This document shows, in pieces, positions 33,874 to 41,392 of a stretch of 46,320 bases of DNA. Position numbers and translations under genes: made by a program. The notes beneath the pieces are model-generated. The model was given only the letters and a program-made list of their open reading frames with translations. It ran no database searches and was not told where the DNA came from. The DNA is from Pseudomonas gregormendelii (GTDB lineage Bacteria; Pseudomonadota; Gammaproteobacteria; Pseudomonadales; Pseudomonadaceae), in assembly GCF_017114825.1 (NCBI RefSeq), contig NZ_JADEVO010000041.1:1-46320 (forward strand). The letters are read 5' to 3'. The stretch's first letter is position 1; each line of letters begins with the position of its first letter.

Positions 33874-34851
33874 TCACATCGGACGGGTTTCAATCTGCGC
33901 CTGCAACTGGCCGCCGACAATGGATATTTCCTTGAATTGTTGGCCGTCGCGAAGCACGAACAACGCGTCCATCCCGCGTTCCTGAGCCAAGCGTGGGCCT
34001 TCGGTTTCACCCAGCACCATCAGCGCCGTGGCCCAGGCATCGGCGAGCATGCACGAAGCGGCCACCACGGTGACGGCGGCGAGCGGGTTGCACAGCGGCG
34101 CGCCAGTGGCCGGGTTCATGGTATGGGCATAGGCTTGACCGGCCACGTCGACCCACCGTCGGTAGTCCCCGGAGGTCGCGATCGCGGCATCGCCAAGCTC
34201 CATCACGCCCATGACTTCACGCACGCCCCGGTTAGGTTTTTCCACCGCTACGGTCCAGCACTGGCCATCGGGTTTGACGCCCCGGGCGCGCATTTCGCCG
34301 TCGATGCCGACCAGGTAGCGGGTTATGCCCAAACCTTCCAGGCAACGGGCCAGTTCATCGACGCCAAACCCTTTGGCGATGCCATTCAAGTCAAGGTGCA
34401 GCTGTGCGCGTTTACGCACCTGATGACGTAATGGGTCAATCACCAACGCTGCGCTGGCTGACAGCCGGGTGCGCGGCGGCATCGTCGCGAGCGCCTGCTC
34501 TGTGACCGTCTGCTCCCCGGGGCCGAACCCCCAGGCATCAACCAGATCACCGACCCCGATGTCGAAGGCGCCGCCGGATTGCTGACTGACACGCAGTGCC
34601 GCAGACAACACCGTTGCCAGTTCCTGGGGCACTGATACCCATTCCTGCTCGGGGGCGGTGTTGAGGCGGTTGAGGTCCGAGTCGGGTTTCCAGGTGGACA
34701 TTTGCTGGTCCACCCGGGCCACGGCGCGCGCCAGGCGATGGCCAATTGCGTCGGTATCGATCCCGGCCCCGGCATAAAACAGGGCGATGTAGCGCGTGCC
34801 CATCGTTTCGCCGTTCAGGCTATAGCGTTGCAACTCAGTAAACGTCTTCAC
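33874..34851 (-). CDS. apbE: FAD:protein FMN transferase ApbE
   Basis: ApbE moves FMN from FAD onto a Thr or Ser of a target protein in the periplasm. The 325-residue protein has the family motifs MGTRY near the start, LDLNGIAKGFGVDEL, ATSGDYRRW, HTMNPATG and DAWATALMVLG. I see no clear signal peptide from the GTG at 34851 (ribosome-binding site AAGGACG inside the upstream gene), which is unusual because ApbE normally acts outside the cytoplasm. It overlaps the flavodoxin-reductase gene by 17 bp. The probable substrate is the SGAS site of the nearby DUF2271 protein. Confidence 0.9.
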   Translation of the reverse strand: MKTFTELQRYSLNGETMGTRYIALFYAGAGIDTDAIGHRLARAVARVDQQMSTWKPDSDLNRLNTAPEQEWVSVPQELATVLSAALRVSQQSGGAFDIGVGDLVDAWGFGPGEQTVTEQALATMPPRTRLSASAALVIDPLRHQVRKRAQLHLDLNGIAKGFGVDELARCLEGLGITRYLVGIDGEMRARGVKPDGQCWTVAVEKPNRGVREVMGVMELGDAAIATSGDYRRWVDVAGQAYAHTMNPATGAPLCNPLAAVTVVAASCMLADAWATALMVLGETEGPRLAQERGMDALFVLRDGQQFKEISIVGGQLQAQIETRPM

Positions 34852-37015
34852 GGTAGCGTCCTTGTGCCTTGAGGGTCAGCACAGTCAGATTGAGAGGTGC
34901 CAACACTTCATCGAGGGCTTGCATCACGCCTTTGGCCATTTCGCGACTGCCACACACCAGCACCTGGGCACCTTTTTCAATCAGCCGGCGCAAGGTCAGG
35001 GCATCGCCGATCAACCGATCTTGCACATAACAGCGGTCCTGAACCTGAGAAAAGGCGGCGCGCAATGCCGTCAGGCGTCGGTCGGCCAGGTACTGATTGA
35101 GCTGCGGTTCATAGAGAAAATCCGAGTCCGGGTTGCGCCCGCCCCAATACAAGTGCATTGGGTGTCGCGCCTTGTTGTTGCGGATAAAACCGGCCAATGG
35201 ACCGATGCCGGTACCGGCCCCGATCAGGATCACCGGGTGCGTGCCCGACGCCGGGCGAAATTGCGGGTTGGGCTGGATAAACGCTTCTATCTGCGCACCA
35301 ATGTCCAGGCCATGAAGGAATTCCGAGCACACGCCTGCGTTGTGTTTGCGAACGCAGATTTCCAGCACGCCGTCCTGCGAACCACTGGCCAGCGAGTAGA
35401 AACGGGGGATCGGACTGCCCGGAGGCACAATCCCGACCAGGTCACCGGCCAAGAAGTCCGGCAGCGCGCCGGGTGCCTTGAAGCGCAACACGTGTGTCGG
35501 TGCGTTCACCTGTTCGCCGTAGACAATGCGCTCTGTCAACTCCAATGGATGGGTCTGTGGCCGCTGCGGGGCATGGACCAGTGTCAGGTCATGTTTGAGC
35601 ACGTCGCCCAGCGCGTGGCCCCAACGTGCAAATTCCTGAGAGGATTGGCGGTTGACGGTTTCCAGCCCCAGTAACGGCAAGCCACCGGCCTGCAACATCG
35701 CGTCCTGCACCTGATGGGCGAACTGACAGAACTGCGCAAACTGGCGGTCACCAAAGCCCAGCACGGCAAAGGGCTGGCCGGGCTTGAGGCCGGTTTTGGC
35801 CAACCGCGCCAGGAACTGCGAAGCCGAGCTTGGCGCGTCGCCGTCACCGTGGGTCGCGGTGAGGATGATCACGCGCTGGGCGCTGCGGTAGTCGTTGGCG
35901 TATTGATTCATCGCCGCGCTATGCACTCGGTGTCCGGCCAGGTGCAAGGCGTCATGCAAGGTCTTGGCAAAGCCCCAGGTGCTGTTGTTTTCACTGCCCA
36001 CCAGAATCACGCTGTCGGCAGAGTGGGCAGGGCTGTTGTGGCCGATGTTCGGGCTCGCCTTGCGGCGGCGCCACCACAACAGGAGGCCGGTGACGCTCAT
36101 CAACGGCACACAGAGGGCACAGAGCCCAAGCGGCAGGCCCAACCACCACAGGCCTTCACCGGTGTGCAGCTGATAGATCAATTCATAGAGGTTGTGCATC
36201 GAGTCGTGGGCCTGATAGGACAACAAAGCGCCGCTGGCCTGATCCACGTAGCCGTCGCCCTGGGCCGTGCGCAGGGAAAACACGTCCTTCGGGTTACCGG
36301 GGCTGGGGTAGACCAGCTCGCGCAGGTCATTCAGGTCGGTGGCCTGCAAGGCTTGCAGGTTCGCCACCGGCAAGGCCGGGCCGGCGCTGACGTGGGCGGG
36401 GAAGGCGGGTTCACTCTGACTGCCGTCGGTGATAAAACCAAAAGTGGTGGCGGACATGTAAAGCCCGCTCAATGCCGACAGCAGCAGCCCGAGCAAGGCC
36501 AGTCGCCCGACTTCAGCATGCCAGCGCTGGCTGAAGGTGCCGTGCAGTGGCCGCAGCAGGTTGCGCCAGCCACCCAGGCGCCGGGCCAGCAACAGCGCGC
36601 CGGACACTGACAACATCAGCATGAACAACGCGCCGACTCCCGACACTCCATGGCCTGGCGTGCCAAGGAACATCGAGCGGTGCAGCTCTTTCACCCAACG
36701 CGTGAACGCGGAGGGTGCATAAGGCGCGAGGCCTTCGCCGGTCAGAGTGTCGACCGTTTCAGCCCCGGCCTGACCGTTCTGGTTGTAGTAGACGATGACC
36801 GTCCCGGACGCTGTGCGCTGGATCTGCTCCACGCCCGGAAAGTGACTGGCGACACGCCCGGCCAGTTGGCCGACGTTAAGTTGCCCGGCCGCGGTGGCGG
36901 TGTTGTGCAAGCGTTCCAGCGCCGGGTCGACCGACAGGATCGCGCCGCTGATGGCCAACAGCATGACCAACAGGGCGGCGATCAGGCCGGGCAGGGAATG
37001 GGACTGGCGAAGCAT
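34835..37015 (-). CDS. PepSY-type membrane protein fused to flavodoxin/FNR-like reductase
   Basis: This 726-residue inner-membrane flavoprotein probably moves electrons from NADPH in the cytosol across the membrane. It starts at the ATG at 37015, with GGAGG 7 bp upstream. The first ~330 residues contain PepSY-associated membrane helices (LPGLIAALLVMLLAISGAIL, then three more). A flavodoxin-like domain (ILVGSENNSTWGFA, about 335-480) is followed by FAD-binding (RFYSLASG) and NAD(P)-binding (GAGTGIGPLAGFIR) domains, as in sulfite-reductase flavoprotein subunits. Neighbours ApbE and the SGAS-containing DUF2271 protein suggest it feeds electrons to a periplasmic FMN. Confidence 0.88.
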   Translation of the reverse strand: MLRQSHSLPGLIAALLVMLLAISGAILSVDPALERLHNTATAAGQLNVGQLAGRVASHFPGVEQIQRTASGTVIVYYNQNGQAGAETVDTLTGEGLAPYAPSAFTRWVKELHRSMFLGTPGHGVSGVGALFMLMLSVSGALLLARRLGGWRNLLRPLHGTFSQRWHAEVGRLALLGLLLSALSGLYMSATTFGFITDGSQSEPAFPAHVSAGPALPVANLQALQATDLNDLRELVYPSPGNPKDVFSLRTAQGDGYVDQASGALLSYQAHDSMHNLYELIYQLHTGEGLWWLGLPLGLCALCVPLMSVTGLLLWWRRRKASPNIGHNSPAHSADSVILVGSENNSTWGFAKTLHDALHLAGHRVHSAAMNQYANDYRSAQRVIILTATHGDGDAPSSASQFLARLAKTGLKPGQPFAVLGFGDRQFAQFCQFAHQVQDAMLQAGGLPLLGLETVNRQSSQEFARWGHALGDVLKHDLTLVHAPQRPQTHPLELTERIVYGEQVNAPTHVLRFKAPGALPDFLAGDLVGIVPPGSPIPRFYSLASGSQDGVLEICVRKHNAGVCSEFLHGLDIGAQIEAFIQPNPQFRPASGTHPVILIGAGTGIGPLAGFIRNNKARHPMHLYWGGRNPDSDFLYEPQLNQYLADRRLTALRAAFSQVQDRCYVQDRLIGDALTLRRLIEKGAQVLVCGSREMAKGVMQALDEVLAPLNLTVLTLKAQGRYREDVY

Positions 37016-37040
37016 GTTCAGCCTCCAGAAAGGGCAAGTG

Positions 37041-37511
37041 CTACAAATCGTAAGTAAAGGACTCGACATAGGTGCTGCCGGTTACCGGCTTGCCGGCGCC
37101 CTTGGACGTCAACGGCACGCTGACATCGGCGCGAGCGTCACGTTTGTCCTCGACGGCGCTGTCGATGCGGATCTGATACCCGGCATCGATCAGGGTGTCT
37201 GCCAGCTCGACGCTGACCTTGAGCGTGCGCCCGCTGCCGACACTGGCGCCGCTGACGCCGTCAAACTCGCTCCGGTTCATCCCGCTGCCACGGGCCCAGT
37301 CGCCCAGGTGCTTGTAGTACTTGGCCTTCTTGCCGGCCACCCACAGGGTTTTCTGGTACTGGCCGTTGGCGTCGGTTACGTAGATCGCCAGGTAAGCATC
37401 ATTGCCGCTGTAGTCCTTGAGCTGGGTGGTCAGGGTCACTTCCCGGGCCTGGGCCAACCCCGGCAGGGCAATGGCGCCGGCGAGGCAGGTGGCTGCGATG
37501 ATCTTTTTCAT
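37041..37511 (-). CDS. Periplasmic DUF2271 protein with ApbE-type flavinylation motif
   Basis: The 156-residue precursor has a signal peptide ending GLAQA (residue 22). The mature part matches DUF2271 proteins (VWVAGKKAKYYKHLGDW-like core). The segment EFDGVSGASVGSG contains D84-x-x-SGAS, the pattern D-x-x-S-G-A-[ST] used by ApbE to attach FMN, which points to Ser90 as the flavinylated residue. It ends 25 bp before the reductase ATG and shares the operon with apbE. It is probably the periplasmic electron carrier of the cluster. Start choice: ATG at 37511 with an AGGA site; upstream frames are not supported. Confidence 0.85.
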   Translation of the reverse strand: MKKIIAATCLAGAIALPGLAQAREVTLTTQLKDYSGNDAYLAIYVTDANGQYQKTLWVAGKKAKYYKHLGDWARGSGMNRSEFDGVSGASVGSGRTLKVSVELADTLIDAGYQIRIDSAVEDKRDARADVSVPLTSKGAGKPVTGSTYVESFTYDL

Positions 37512-37600
37512 GAGGGTGTCCTTTTGATCGTTAGGTCGAGATCCTGGACCTGCTTGCTGACAGCAACCTGAAGCGCAGGAAAAACTCGACAGGAGAGGCG

Positions 37601-37921
37601 TCATTCGGTGAGCGGGTTGCCGAGGTAATCCCTGGCATCGCCGTCGTCGCGGAAATGGATCTCGAGGGTGCGCAGGCGCAACGAGGCCGGTGAGTAGTTG
37701 GCTTCGATAACGTTGCCCTTGCGGTCCAACCCCTTGAGCTCGTAACAACCGTCGTCGACCTTGATGCGTTGCACGCTCCAGCCGTATTGCCGCTCGACCT
37801 GCTCACGCAGGTTTTCGCGCGGTTGCCAGTCGCTCACCGGGTCGCTGCAGTCGTCGGCCAAGGCGTAACCGCTGAGCATCAGGCTCAACAGCGCGGCATG
37901 GGCAATAAAACCTGATTTCAT
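37601..37921 (-). CDS. Periplasmic PepSY-domain protein
   Basis: The 106-residue precursor has a signal peptide ending YALA (residue 22) and one PepSY domain (LREQVERQYGWSVQRIKVDDGCYELKGLDRKGNVIEANY region). Two Cys residues (DDCSD and DGCYE) may form a disulfide. A GGAG site precedes the ATG. It is the first gene of the leftward flavin redox cluster and lies divergent from a two-component system. PepSY proteins often accompany periplasmic redox or inhibitor functions; the exact role is unknown. Confidence 0.8.
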   Translation of the reverse strand: MKSGFIAHAALLSLMLSGYALADDCSDPVSDWQPRENLREQVERQYGWSVQRIKVDDGCYELKGLDRKGNVIEANYSPASLRLRTLEIHFRDDGDARDYLGNPLTE

Positions 37922-37984
37922 GATCTGTCTCCTGCCGAGGTCGGCGTCTGTGGCATACCCTAAGGTGCATTCCTGACAACCAGC

Positions 37985-38000
37985 TGAATCTTCAGATTCA
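37985..38000. promoter_or_regulatory. Inverted repeat in the pepSY/response-regulator divergent gap
   Basis: TGAATCT-TC-AGATTCA is a perfect 7-bp inverted repeat midway between the two divergent start codons, flanked by CCTGAC (37972) and GTCAGG (38002). It is a likely operator, plausibly for the adjacent QseB-like regulator. Confidence 0.55.
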
Positions 38001-38053
38001 CGTCAGGTAGGGCGATTAAGGTGCGGCACAACAATCACCACAGGAGGTGCCAG

Positions 38054-38713
38054 ATGCGGGTTTTATTGGTCGAGGACGCGCCAGGGTTGGGGGAAGCGGT
38101 GCGCGAGCAGATCGCCGATGACGGCCACGCCGTCGATTGGGTGCAGCGCCTGGCCCATGCGCGCAACAGCGTGCGCACCACGCCTTACGACCTGATCCTG
38201 CTGGACCTGATGCTACCGGACGGTCGCGGGCTTGATTTCTTGCGTCAGCAGCGCTCGGCAGGGGACGTGACCCCGGTGATTATCCTGACAGCCCAGGATC
38301 AGATTTCCGATCGCATCGCCGGCCTCAACGCAGGCGCCGACGACTACCTGGTCAAGCCGTTTGACTTGTTTGAGCTCTCGGCCCGTGTGGCGGCGGTGGC
38401 CCGACGTTACAGCGGCAACCCCAATCCGCAGATCAGACTCGGCGATTTACAGGTCGACATGAGCGCCCGCACCGTGCAGCGTGCCGGCACCACCGTGGAC
38501 TTGACGGCCCGCGAATGGGCGCTGTTCGAAGCGTTCGTGCAGCGCCCCAGCGCGTTGTTGTCCAAGTCGCAGCTGGAAGAGCGGCTGTATGCCTTCGGTG
38601 CCGAAATCGAGAGCAATACCATCGAGGTCTACATCAGCCGGCTGCGCAAAAAACTGGGACGCGAGCTGATTGAAACCGTGCGAGGCATGGGCTACCGGTT
38701 GATGGCCGTATGA
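38054..38713 (+). CDS. QseB/TctD-like OmpR-family response regulator
   Basis: From the ATG at 38054 (AGGAGG site 6-7 bp upstream) the protein has 219 residues. The receiver domain has Asp8 in VEDAP, phospho-acceptor Asp51 (LLDLMLPDGRGLDFL) and Lys101 (VKPF). The C-terminal winged helix includes LTAREWALFEAF and NTIEVYISRLRKKLG. Its last codons overlap the kinase start by 4 bp. It is divergent from the PepSY/DUF2271/ApbE cluster, so those genes are its likely targets. Confidence 0.92.
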   Translation: MRVLLVEDAPGLGEAVREQIADDGHAVDWVQRLAHARNSVRTTPYDLILLDLMLPDGRGLDFLRQQRSAGDVTPVIILTAQDQISDRIAGLNAGADDYLVKPFDLFELSARVAAVARRYSGNPNPQIRLGDLQVDMSARTVQRAGTTVDLTAREWALFEAFVQRPSALLSKSQLEERLYAFGAEIESNTIEVYISRLRKKLGRELIETVRGMGYRLMAV

Positions 38714-40047
38714 AGTCTTCTTCGAGCCTGCAAAAACGCCTCGGCCTGGGGCTGACCCTGGGCATGACCTTACTGTGGCTGGGCGCGACTGTCGGCGCCT
38801 GGCTGGTGGTGCAACATGAGTTGAACGAAGCGTTCGACAGTGCGCTGGAAGAGACCGCGCAACGCATCTTGCCGCTGGCCGTGATGGAAATCAGCAACCG
38901 GGAGGAACCCCGTGAAGCGCAGCACGTTGCGACGTTGAAAATGCACAAGGAATACCTGACGTACCTGGTGCGCGATGCCAGCGGCAAGATCCTGATGCAG
39001 TCCCACGACGCCAACCCGAAGATCTTCAATCAACAGCCGACTGAGGGGTTTACCACTTCTGAAAAATACCGCTTGTACGGCGCCAGTGCGTTGCGCGAGA
39101 CGCTGTTTATCGAGATAGCCGAGCCCCTGGATCACCGCCGTGAAGCCGCGCGGGAGGCCTTGTTTGCCTTGTTGCTGCCGCTGTTGGCGCTGATTCCTGT
39201 GAGTCTATTGGGCACCTGGTTATTTGTGCGGATCAGCCTGCGCAGTGTGTTGGCGTATCGTCGTGCGGTTGAGGCGCGGGGCGTGGGTGACTTGTCGCCA
39301 ATCAAGGTGGCCCGTCTGCCGGCAGAAATCGACCCGTTGGCCGAGGCGGTCAACCACCTGCTGGAGCGCATGCGCAAGGCCCTTGAAACCGAGCGCAGCT
39401 TTACCGCCAACAGCGCCCATGAACTGCGCACGCCACTGGCCGCGACCCTGGCGCAGATCCAGCGGTTACGCCACGAGGCGCCCGAAGGGCCGTTGCGAGT
39501 GCGTGCGGCGAAGATCGAAAATGCCTTGCGCGAGCTGGCACGCCTATCGGAAAAGCTCATGCAACTGGCCAAGGCCGAGGGCGGCGGGCTGTTGTCCGAA
39601 ACGCCTCAGGACTTGATTCCATTGCTGGCCCATGGGGTCGACGAGTGGAGCCAGCGCGGCGGCCAAAGCATTGAGCTGCATCTGCCGGGCCAGGCCAGCG
39701 TGTACTCGAACATCGACCCTGACGCCTTTGGCATCTTGTTGCGCAACCTGATCGAGAATGCGTTGAAGTACGGCGCAACCGATCAACCGGTGGAAGTCAG
39801 CCTCACCGAACAGGCACAGCTGCGGGTAGTCAATGGCGGCCCGGCGGTACCGGAGTCGGTGTTGCAGCACCTGACTGAGCGCTTTGTGCGAGGTCACCGT
39901 GAAATCAGCGGTTCAGGACTGGGCCTCGCGATTGCCAAAACGATTGCGCAGGGGGTCAACGCGCGTATGCAATTGATCTCTCCTGCAACCGGTCGACAAG
40001 AGGGTTTCGAAGTGCGCGTCTGGTTACCGCTTGAACGAGCCCCATGA
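38710..40047 (+). CDS. QseC-like sensor histidine kinase
   Basis: The 445-residue kinase has membrane helices at about 12-34 and 152-174 with a periplasmic domain between, and a HAMP-like linker. The phospho-acceptor is His237 in NSAHELRTPLAATLAQ. N box LIENALKYGA and G2 GSGLGLAIAK are present; G1 is altered (VNGGPAVPE instead of DxGxG), a known variation in some QseC relatives, so catalytic activity is likely but not certain. It overlaps the regulator by ATGA. It probably senses a periplasmic redox or metal signal relevant to the divergent flavin cluster. Confidence 0.88.
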   Translation: MKSSSSLQKRLGLGLTLGMTLLWLGATVGAWLVVQHELNEAFDSALEETAQRILPLAVMEISNREEPREAQHVATLKMHKEYLTYLVRDASGKILMQSHDANPKIFNQQPTEGFTTSEKYRLYGASALRETLFIEIAEPLDHRREAAREALFALLLPLLALIPVSLLGTWLFVRISLRSVLAYRRAVEARGVGDLSPIKVARLPAEIDPLAEAVNHLLERMRKALETERSFTANSAHELRTPLAATLAQIQRLRHEAPEGPLRVRAAKIENALRELARLSEKLMQLAKAEGGGLLSETPQDLIPLLAHGVDEWSQRGGQSIELHLPGQASVYSNIDPDAFGILLRNLIENALKYGATDQPVEVSLTEQAQLRVVNGGPAVPESVLQHLTERFVRGHREISGSGLGLAIAKTIAQGVNARMQLISPATGRQEGFEVRVWLPLERAP

Positions 40048-40151
40048 AAGACAGGACACCGTTTCCCCCTTACGATCGCGCTGATCCTCCTTGAGTGCAT
40101 TCTCTTGGGGATGAATGCCCGAGGTTCTAAAAAGAACTTCGATGGCCACCG

Positions 40152-40409
40152 TCAGTCATGAGACTGCTCCCTTTCCTGCCCTTTGAAGTTTTTCCTGAAG
40201 CCCCGGAGATTCATTAGGAATAGACAAACCTGTAAGGCGATCAATGCAAACGCCTCTGCATAGGCTCCCCAAATCACCCACAACACGTTGCTCAAGCTGA
40301 AGCACACAAACCCGATCATCCGCCGTCCTGACCGCTGTGATCCGATTAGCCATGCGGCGAGAACGGTCACAAGCATCGCGGGCCATTGAACCCAGTCCAG
40401 ATAAGCCAA
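40152..40409 (-). CDS. Small three-helix membrane protein
   Basis: The 85-residue protein starts with a TTG that has a strong GGAGGAG site a few bases upstream. It contains three hydrophobic segments (PAMLVTVLAAWLIG, MIGFVCFSLSNVLWVIWGAY, AFALIALQVCLFLMNL) and a charged tail. The SNVLWVIWG segment is shared with small uncharacterised membrane proteins of pseudomonads that resemble half-transporters. Function unknown. It follows another small gene by 27 bp on the same strand. Confidence 0.65.
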   Translation of the reverse strand: MAYLDWVQWPAMLVTVLAAWLIGSQRSGRRMIGFVCFSLSNVLWVIWGAYAEAFALIALQVCLFLMNLRGFRKNFKGQEREQSHD

Positions 40410-40436
40410 AATCTCCTCCCAACACCTTTCGATGCA

Positions 40437-40643
40437 CTAGATCGCTAAGCACCGCGTAATTTCATCGGGGCTTTGATGGTTAACTACGGTCACCGATTTC
40501 CCCAGTATGTAGCAGGGATGAAGCTGACCATTAGGATGTGTCGTGACAACCACGGATATCAATGACCAGCCCTCATGAAGCTTCAGGTTTGATTCGTTGG
40601 CCGACAACGCTTCCATGACTTGAGTAGCCTCGGTCATATGCAT
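40437..40643 (-). CDS. Small hypothetical protein
   Basis: From the ATG at 40643 the product has about 68 residues. The second half (HEGWSLISVVVTTHPNGQLHPCYILGKSVT) looks like a compact β-rich unit. An in-frame TTG at 40670 would add nine residues. Codon use is less biased than that of the neighbours. No family recognised. It is just upstream of the small membrane protein gene and may be co-transcribed with it. Confidence 0.45.
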   Translation of the reverse strand: MHMTEATQVMEALSANESNLKLHEGWSLISVVVTTHPNGQLHPCYILGKSVTVVNHQSPDEITRCLAI

Positions 40644-40689
40644 TTCGTAACTCTCGAACTTTTGGTGCAATCGTTAGGCGCCGAGCTAT

Positions 40690-40877
40690 GTGCGTTACGA
40701 CGAGACCTCCGCGTCGCGGTTGCTAGCATTGGCAAACAAGCTCACCATTGAATACGCTGGCAGGGTGAGCAACATTGTGGAAGCGAGCCCTGAGCATCAG
40801 TCATTCGAAAACCGATTATCCGAATTTGAAGGAATCGGGCCGAAGACGATCGAGATATTTATGGGGAAGCCGCCGCA
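40690..40877 (+). pseudogene. Fragment of a helix-hairpin-helix (HhH-GPD-like) protein
   Basis: The frame encodes SRLLALANKLTIEYAGRVSN…FENRLSEFEGIGPKTIEIFM, which resembles the substrate-binding hairpin (L-x-G-I-G-P-K-T) of endonuclease III-like proteins. The similarity ends after about 60 codons, where the frame runs into unrelated sequence, and the normal beginning is absent. It is read as a remnant. Confidence 0.45.
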
Positions 40878-40969
40878 GTGCTGTTCTGAGCACCCAGAAA
40901 CTGTTCACTTACATGATCGGCGTCCTTGTTCACGACTGCCATCTCAGCTACGTGCAGCAAGGGAAAACC

Positions 40970-41292
40970 ATGGCAACGCACAAACTGACCATTAAAGACT
41001 TGCAGGTAAACGTGTCAATCTACGGTAAAGGCTCGCCGCTTTTATTGCTCAATGGCCAGGGTGGTTTGATCCGTACCTTCGACTCCCTGCGCGATGAGTT
41101 GGTGGACTTCACGACTATAACGTTGGACGTGCCCGGGGTCGGGAAATCGCAAATGCCCCGCTGGCCGATGCGTCTGCCGCGCTATGCTGACTTGGTAATT
41201 GCCAGCTCGCCGCCTTGGTCGGCTGGACAAGCCTGCTGCGGATTGTCCGTCTGCGCCAGCGCACGCTGATCCTCACCGGCGATATGCCCTAG
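40970..41292 (+). pseudogene. Internally deleted α/β-hydrolase (PHA-depolymerase-like) remnant
   Basis: The first part, from the ATG at 40970 with an AAGGGA site, encodes an α/β-hydrolase N-terminus with LLLLNGQGG and LDVPGVGKSQMPRWPMRLPRYADLV, close to intracellular poly(3-hydroxyalkanoate) depolymerases. Near 41190-41203 the sequence jumps, in another frame, to QLAALVGWTSLLRIVRLRQR TLILTGDMP, which matches the later part of the same family just before its catalytic Asp. The nucleophile Ser region (GxSxG) and the His region are missing. This is a large internal deletion plus truncation, so the gene is dead. Confidence 0.65.
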
Positions 41293-41392
41293 ATTTAGCG
41301 ATGGTCACTTAATACGAAATTGGGGCAGCAACGCCGCTCAGCCCTGAGGTTGACCGAAGTCCCACACATATGATGCGCATTGGAATATAAGG

